From Nostoc sp. FACHB-892 (GTDB taxonomy: Bacteria > Cyanobacteriota > Cyanobacteriia > Cyanobacteriales > Nostocaceae): a stretch of 64,000 nucleotides of DNA. Location of the stretch: positions 114,555-178,554 of the forward strand of contig NZ_JACJTR010000015.1 in the NCBI RefSeq assembly GCF_014698795.1. The letters run 5' to 3'. The notes below the pieces were generated by a model, which searched no databases, was not told where the DNA came from, and saw nothing but the letters and a program-made list of their open reading frames with translations. A program made the translations under genes and the position numbers. Shown here in pieces: positions 59,865-64,000 of this stretch (the stretch's first letter is position 1; every line of letters starts with the position of its first letter).

Positions 59865-60848
59865 ATGCGTAAAAAACTACAACAAACCATCAAACCACTG
59901 TTAAAAACCTTCTTAGCGCTAGGACTGGTGTTAACTTTGGCTTTTAGTCACGCCGATGGAGCATTAGCGGCCCGCAGTGGAGGTCGAATCGGTGGTGGCT
60001 CTTTTAGAGTACCTTCTAGCCGCACCTATACACCGCGCACCTATGCACCTCCTGGCGGGGGCGGATACTATCCTGGTGGTGGTTTTGGTGGTGGTTTTGG
60101 CTTTCCCTTCCTACTTCCCTTCTGGGGTATTGGGGGAGGATTTGGTGGTCTATTTAGCATCTTAATCTTCTTTGCGATCGCTAATTTCATATTGCAAACT
60201 TTCCGCCGCGTCTCTGGCGGTGAAACTGAAGAAGTAGGATACAGCAGTAACTCTCCTGTTTCCGTGACTCGTTTGCAAGTAGGTTTGTTAGCTCAAGCCC
60301 GTGAATTGCAAAATGAACTCAACCACATTGCTGAAACTGCTGATACTAACACCCCAGAGGGGAGAGCAGAAGTTCTACAAGAAGCTAGCCTAGCTTTACT
60401 CCGCCATCCCGAATACTTTGTATATGCAGGTGGCGGGACTCAACAAGCCAGTTTAAATTCAGCTGAGGGTCAATTCAATCGGCTATTATTAGCAGAACGC
60501 AGCAAGTTTAGCGAAGAAACTCTTTCTAACGTCAACAACCAGCTAAAAGCAGCCCCTGCCAAGGATGCTTTACCTCCGGCTGGTGAACTCGACAACCCTA
60601 CCCGCCTATTTACCGAAGGTCCTGGTGAATATATCATCGTTACGTTGCTAGCGGCAACATTAGGTAAGTTTGAAATCCCCACAGCGATTAACAGTGCTGA
60701 TGATTTGCGTCAAGCTTTGCGGCAAATTGGTAGTATTCCCAGCGAAAGACTTTTGGCAATTGAAGTTCTTTGGACTCCGCAAGCTGAAAATGATACCTTG
60801 ACATCTGATGATGTACTGGCAAATTATCCTGATTTGAGACTTGTTTAA
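59865..60848 (+). CDS. DUF1517 family protein
   Basis: The 327 residues have a signal segment (TFLALGLVLTLAFSHADGALA), a Gly/Pro/Tyr-rich stretch (residues 38-85: GGRIGGGSF, PPGGGGYYPGGGFGGGF), a hydrophobic helix (LFSILIFFAIANFILQ) and the DUF1517 domain (SVTRLQVGLLAQARELQNEL, YIIVTLLAATLGKFEIP, LRQALRQIGSIPSERLLAIEVLWTPQ in parts). The family occurs in cyanobacteria and chloroplasts with an unsettled role. A strong terminator follows at 60943-60970. Confidence 0.88.
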   Translation: MRKKLQQTIKPLLKTFLALGLVLTLAFSHADGALAARSGGRIGGGSFRVPSSRTYTPRTYAPPGGGGYYPGGGFGGGFGFPFLLPFWGIGGGFGGLFSILIFFAIANFILQTFRRVSGGETEEVGYSSNSPVSVTRLQVGLLAQARELQNELNHIAETADTNTPEGRAEVLQEASLALLRHPEYFVYAGGGTQQASLNSAEGQFNRLLLAERSKFSEETLSNVNNQLKAAPAKDALPPAGELDNPTRLFTEGPGEYIIVTLLAATLGKFEIPTAINSADDLRQALRQIGSIPSERLLAIEVLWTPQAENDTLTSDDVLANYPDLRLV

Positions 60849-61179
60849 TCTTCAATAATTTCACGTTCGCCCTAAAACGCTAATACCTAAGTTGGTATCT
60901 TGGCGCGACAAATAAGTTTCCTCTTGAGGGCAATAACTAGAAAACCGTTTGTGATTGACAAACGGTTTTTTGTATAACTTAGATATACCAAGACTTACGC
61001 ACTGAAAACCAAAACCTAGATACTCTATAAACAAAGGGGAACCCTAAAAGCGCTCTTTTTAAGGGAGTTGGGGGATCTCTCTACCTAAGTCCTATATACT
61101 TAACTATATTTTAGAAAAACTATTCCTAGCCAAAATTTTGGTATATTATCAAAATGCATTATACGTAAAGCGTTATCTT
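60849..61179. other. Intergenic region with terminator, then ccbP upstream
   Basis: About 330 bp. Apart from the terminator, nothing identifiable; no NtcA-type GTA-N8-TAC was found close to ccbP. Confidence 0.5.
60943..60970 (+). terminator. Intrinsic terminator of the DUF1517 gene
   Basis: AACCGTTTGT (60943-60952) and ACAAACGGTT (60958-60967) form a perfect 10-bp stem around GATTG, followed by TTTTT within the T run. Confidence 0.88.
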
Positions 61180-61560
61180 ATGCCTAGTGTTGAAGCCGAC
61201 GAAAACCGAGAGCATCGCATTAAAACAGAGATCATTGTAGATGCTGAAGATAAAGAAGACAGGGCTATGGGTTGGTACTACTACCTTGAGGAGGTTCTGA
61301 ATTTTCCCTTTATGGCTAAATGGACTAAGAAGGGACGCAAGTCAGGTGCTGCTGAGGAGAAACAAGTCGAAGTGCTGGGAATGGCTCCAGATGATGAGTG
61401 TTTAAAAGATATGCTTGTAGAAGTAGCTTACATAAATGGTAAGGATGATGATGTATATTCTGCAAAGTTATCTGAAATAACAGCCATTGATGCTGACAGT
61501 GAAACTCAAGAAGCGATCGCAGACTGGCTCTATTGGATTGCTAGAGGATATAAGTTTTAA
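61180..61560 (+). CDS. ccbP: Calcium-binding protein CcbP
   Basis: From the ATG at 61180 the product has 126 residues, close to the Anabaena protein. The order IKTEIIVDAEDKEDRAMGWYYYLEE (in two parts), LNFPFMAKW, EVLGMAPDDECLKDMLVEVAY and a C-terminal DWLYWIARGYKF identifies CcbP. It binds Ca2+ through acidic surface patches; in Anabaena it buffers calcium and its removal by NtcA and HetR is linked to heterocyst development. A longer frame to 61138 lacks a ribosome site. Transcribed alone. Confidence 0.9.
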   Translation: MPSVEADENREHRIKTEIIVDAEDKEDRAMGWYYYLEEVLNFPFMAKWTKKGRKSGAAEEKQVEVLGMAPDDECLKDMLVEVAYINGKDDDVYSAKLSEITAIDADSETQEAIADWLYWIARGYKF

Positions 61561-61563
61561 ATT

Positions 61564-62124
61564 CTAGGATAAATACCGAATGACGCGGCAGGGATTGCCA
61601 GCAGCGACAACATTCTCAGGTATATCTTTGACAACTACACTGCCAGCACCAATGGTTGTGTTATCACCAATAGTTACACCTGGACAAATAATTGCACTGC
61701 CACCAATCCAGACATTGTTACCAATGCTAATTGGGGCAGCTAATTCTCTTCCAGAAAGACGAATTTCTGGCTCTACAGGATGATAAGCAGTATAAATTTG
61801 CACATAGGGAGCGCATAAAACATTTTCACCAATGTGAACTGTATTACAGTCTAAAATTACACAGCCATAGTTCATATACAATCTGTCACCAGCGAAAATA
61901 TTACCGCCATAGTCACAGTGAAAGGGTGGCACAATTAATGTTTTGTGGCCTATCTTTCCAAATAATTCTTGCAAAATTTGCTGCCGTTGCTCTTGCTGTT
62001 CTTCAGTTGTAGAATTGTACCTTCGCAACAGACGACTAGCTCGCTTATTTTCGGCAGCTAATTCTGGATCTTCCGCCAGATATAATTCCCCTGTAAGCAT
62101 TTTCTGCTTTTCGGTTTTTTCCAT
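61564..62124 (-). CDS. maa: Maltose O-acetyltransferase-type sugar acetyltransferase
   Basis: The 186-residue product is a hexapeptide-repeat (left-handed beta-helix) enzyme. N-terminal KQKMLTGELYLAEDPELAAE is the maltose acetyltransferase cap. The core includes the catalytic His in YTAYHPVEPEIRL and ISIGNNVWIGGSAIICPGVTIGDNTTIGAGSVVVKDIP over repeated coils. It uses acetyl-CoA to acetylate a sugar hydroxyl. It is close to the convergent ccbP stop (3 bp) and 35 bp after the GGDEF gene, same strand. Confidence 0.9.
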   Translation of the reverse strand: MEKTEKQKMLTGELYLAEDPELAAENKRASRLLRRYNSTTEEQQEQRQQILQELFGKIGHKTLIVPPFHCDYGGNIFAGDRLYMNYGCVILDCNTVHIGENVLCAPYVQIYTAYHPVEPEIRLSGRELAAPISIGNNVWIGGSAIICPGVTIGDNTTIGAGSVVVKDIPENVVAAGNPCRVIRYLS

Positions 62125-62159
62125 GATAAATCTATGGGGGTTCTTTTTGTTTAAGCTAA

Positions 62160-63443
62160 TTAACTAAATATCGCATAAGTAGCTTTCCCCTGCCGTTTAG
62201 CTCGGTACATAGCAATATCAGCGTCTCGCAGTAGAGTTGCAGGCTCCTCATAATTGCTAAAATTCCAAGTAATACCAATACTAGCTGTGGTAGATAATTG
62301 ATATCCATTCAGGTTAATTGGCAATCGTAAGGAGTCTTGAATCCGTTTGGCAACATTAGTAGCGTCGTTAATGTCTTTAATATCTTCTAAAAGAACAGTA
62401 AACTCATCGCCACCAAATCGTGCTACAGTATCGCCACTGCGTAAGCACGACTCTAAACGTCTAGCGATCGCTACTAAAAAATCATCCCCTATTCCATGCC
62501 CAAAGCGATCGTTAATCTCCTTAAAGCCATCTAAATCCAAAAACAAAACTGCAAAATAATAATCGCTTCTGCGTTTACTACGTTCAATTGTTTGCCTGAG
62601 CCGATCTAAAAATAAAACACGATTCGGTAATGCTGTCAGTCCATCATAAAACGCATTACGGATCAGTTGCGCCTCTGTCTCCTTGCGTTTGGTAATGTCT
62701 TGAAAAACTAAAACTGTGCCAGTAATATTGCCATTGTCATCGCGGATGGGTGCAATATTATCGCCAATCGCTATTTCTTTGCCATCTTTGGTAATCAGTG
62801 TACAGTTTTCTGGTAAATTGAAAACTTCATCGGCTTTGATTACATTTGTCGCCAAATTTTCAATTTTTTCTCCTATTTCTTTGTCAACTAAGTTAACGAC
62901 TTCTATTAAATCTTTACCAAACGCTTCACTTTGCTTCCAGCCAGTAATTAGTTCTGCTATGGGATTCATCATTTGAATACAACCATTTGCATAAGTTACA
63001 ATCACTGCACAGCCCATACTGTTAATAATTGCCGTCAGCCTCTGTTTTTCTTCGTACAATATTTTTTCGCTCTGATGTTTATAAAGTGCCATTTCAATTG
63101 CAAAATGTAAATCGCTTTCAAGAAATGGTTTGGTTATGTAACTAAAAGACTCACTTAACTGATTTTTATGTAATGTTTTATATTCAGAACTATCGGTTAA
63201 ATATACTACAGGCACATGGAACTGATTCTGGATAATATCCGCTACGTCTACACCGTCGATTTCCCCAGCTAGCCCAATATTAATTAATACTAAATTTGGA
63301 TGAGTTTCTGCTACCTTTTTTATTACTTCTTCACCAGAGTCAGTTATCTCTGAAACGGAATAACCTAATTTCTGTAAACTTTTTCTAATATTTGAGGCTA
63401 GAATTTTTTCATCCTCAACAACTAGGATTTGGCGAGCGAACAT
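62160..63443 (-). CDS. Receiver-PAS-GGDEF diguanylate cyclase
   Basis: The 427 residues have a receiver-like domain (residues 1-125), a PAS domain (about 135-255, AIINSMGCAVIVTYANGCIQ, GKEIAIGDN) and a GGDEF domain (about 265-425) with RFGGDEFTVLLEDI intact. RSGD five residues before GGDEF is an RxxD inhibitory site, so product feedback is likely. The product is c-di-GMP made in the cytosol. In the receiver the phospho-acceptor Asp is Asn (N55 in LVLINIGLAG), so it cannot be controlled by the usual phosphorylation. The acetyltransferase gene follows by 35 bp. Confidence 0.92.
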   Translation of the reverse strand: MFARQILVVEDEKILASNIRKSLQKLGYSVSEITDSGEEVIKKVAETHPNLVLINIGLAGEIDGVDVADIIQNQFHVPVVYLTDSSEYKTLHKNQLSESFSYITKPFLESDLHFAIEMALYKHQSEKILYEEKQRLTAIINSMGCAVIVTYANGCIQMMNPIAELITGWKQSEAFGKDLIEVVNLVDKEIGEKIENLATNVIKADEVFNLPENCTLITKDGKEIAIGDNIAPIRDDNGNITGTVLVFQDITKRKETEAQLIRNAFYDGLTALPNRVLFLDRLRQTIERSKRRSDYYFAVLFLDLDGFKEINDRFGHGIGDDFLVAIARRLESCLRSGDTVARFGGDEFTVLLEDIKDINDATNVAKRIQDSLRLPINLNGYQLSTTASIGITWNFSNYEEPATLLRDADIAMYRAKRQGKATYAIFS

Positions 63444-63927
63444 TTTACAATAACCTGTTTGCTAAGGTTAAGATTTTTATTATGATTGTTAACTTTAACT
63501 AAAAATCATTATCTTATCATAAACAATCTCTAGATACCGTATCTGATTGCTTAATATAAATACTGACTAATCATCTAATAACATCATGCTATTAAGCTGT
63601 TATAATTTCTGTGCTTGTCAAAGCTAATTTTTGATTATTTAATCTAGTTAATATCATGTTATCAACATGAAATACAAATTACCAGCAATCAAAAACTGAT
63701 TTTTAAAGATACGCAATATTTTTTTGTAAAAAGCTATAAGCGATTATAGTATTTATTTAAAAATTAAGCAAGAAGAACAATTCATTAAATCACTGCATAT
63801 TAGTTTAATCTAAGCCAAAAAAATTAACAGAGTGTAATGTATGTAATATGATAATAATATCAATTCACTAACTTAAGTAAGTCGTGGTGAAATTTTATAA
63901 GTATGTAACAAAAAATTAAGCAGAAGA
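63444..63927. other. AT-rich intergenic region
   Basis: About 480 bp, strongly AT-rich, no gene or strong hairpin. It holds promoters for the divergent GGDEF gene and the partial gene at the end. Confidence 0.5.
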
Positions 63928-64000
63928 ATGAGAGTCAAATTTTACACGTTGTGTACTGTAGCTTCTCTTTTCACCTCTTCTTTGAACTCCATCAATGACA
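63928..64000 (+). CDS. Start of a probable secreted protein (cut by window end)
   Basis: The ATG at 63928-63930, with AGAAG just before it, opens a frame to the window end: MRVKFYTLCTVASLFTSSLN and then SIND. The basic start and hydrophobic core look like a signal peptide. Only 24 codons are visible, so no family can be named. Confidence 0.45.
   Translation, partial: MRVKFYTLCTVASLFTSSLNSIND

Noticed and set aside
61081..61179. NtcA site before ccbP
   Set aside because: No GTA-N8-TAC with a suitable -10 box was found in the 100 bp upstream.

Overview
The window is chromosomal DNA of a filamentous, probably heterocyst-forming, Nostoc/Anabaena-type cyanobacterium. The evidence is the many HIP1 octamers (GCGATCGC), the short tandem repeat tracts between genes (GCATTGG, GTTAGGA and AGTCATT types), and cyanobacterial lineage genes: a Psb34-type small PSII protein, a high-light-inducible (HLIP) protein, the Anabaena-type calcium-binding protein CcbP, a CCB1 cytochrome b6f assembly factor, and DUF3155, DUF3598, DUF3611 and DUF1517 proteins. 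No rRNA or tRNA gene was seen. Gene density is normal for a chromosome, with AT-rich intergenic stretches of up to about 0.9 kb.

Layout. 0-3.1 kb: tail of a DUF3598 gene, then a small toxin-antitoxin island (UPF0175; DUF5615/DUF433; a nonsense-mutated HicB; a 100-bp duplicated toxin tail) and a HEPN/zinc-ribbon gene. 3.1-7.8 kb: housekeeping genes aat, rpsN, nth, rseP and serS. 8-11.7 kb: small membrane proteins, a PadR regulator with the CCB1 gene, and DUF3155. 11.9-18 kb: a Hik2-like histidine kinase, then three mosaic envelope genes (SLH + VirB10/TrbI-like; beta-helix + SLH; VirB10/TrbI-like). 18.7-25.5 kb: PEP-CTERM protein, TPR protein, Psb34, fused thiO-thiG, ferredoxin. 25.6-31.9 kb: citramalate synthase, a CruA/CruP-like flavoprotein, a coiled-coil protein. 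32.6-36.4 kb: a compact sulfur module (SufS-like PLP enzyme, sulfite-oxidase-like molybdoenzyme, TauE/SafE exporter). 36.6-44.4 kb: a propeller lipoprotein-like protein, a permease pair, a WD40 protein, HLIP, alanine dehydrogenase. 44.4-46.5 kb: an orphan five-repeat CRISPR array abutting a Panacea-type toxin-antitoxin pair, then a truncated Uma2 gene. 47-52 kb: dus, an Rpn-family nuclease, and a fatty-acid desaturase divergent from a TetR protein with an integrase-like C-terminus. 52.4-57.6 kb: secreted proteins, thiE-thiS, a class D beta-lactamase. 57.7-64 kb: glycosyltransferase, DUF1517 protein, CcbP, sugar acetyltransferase, a GGDEF protein with an altered receiver, and the start of a secreted protein.

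How the genes work together. ThiO-ThiG, ThiS and ThiE supply most of the thiazole and coupling half of thiamine synthesis from two sites 32 kb apart. The sulfur module could make, export and oxidise sulfite. PadR may control cytochrome b6f maturation. The TetR-integrase fusion probably controls the divergent desaturase through two matching dyads.

The most unusual observations are: short repeats inserted in frame in three metabolic enzymes; the three-gene mosaic of envelope proteins, which includes a 570-bp ungapped duplication; the sulfite module; the TetR-integrase fusion with its operators; and the CRISPR/Panacea junction. All family calls come from reading the sequence and remembered family signatures. 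No database search was run.
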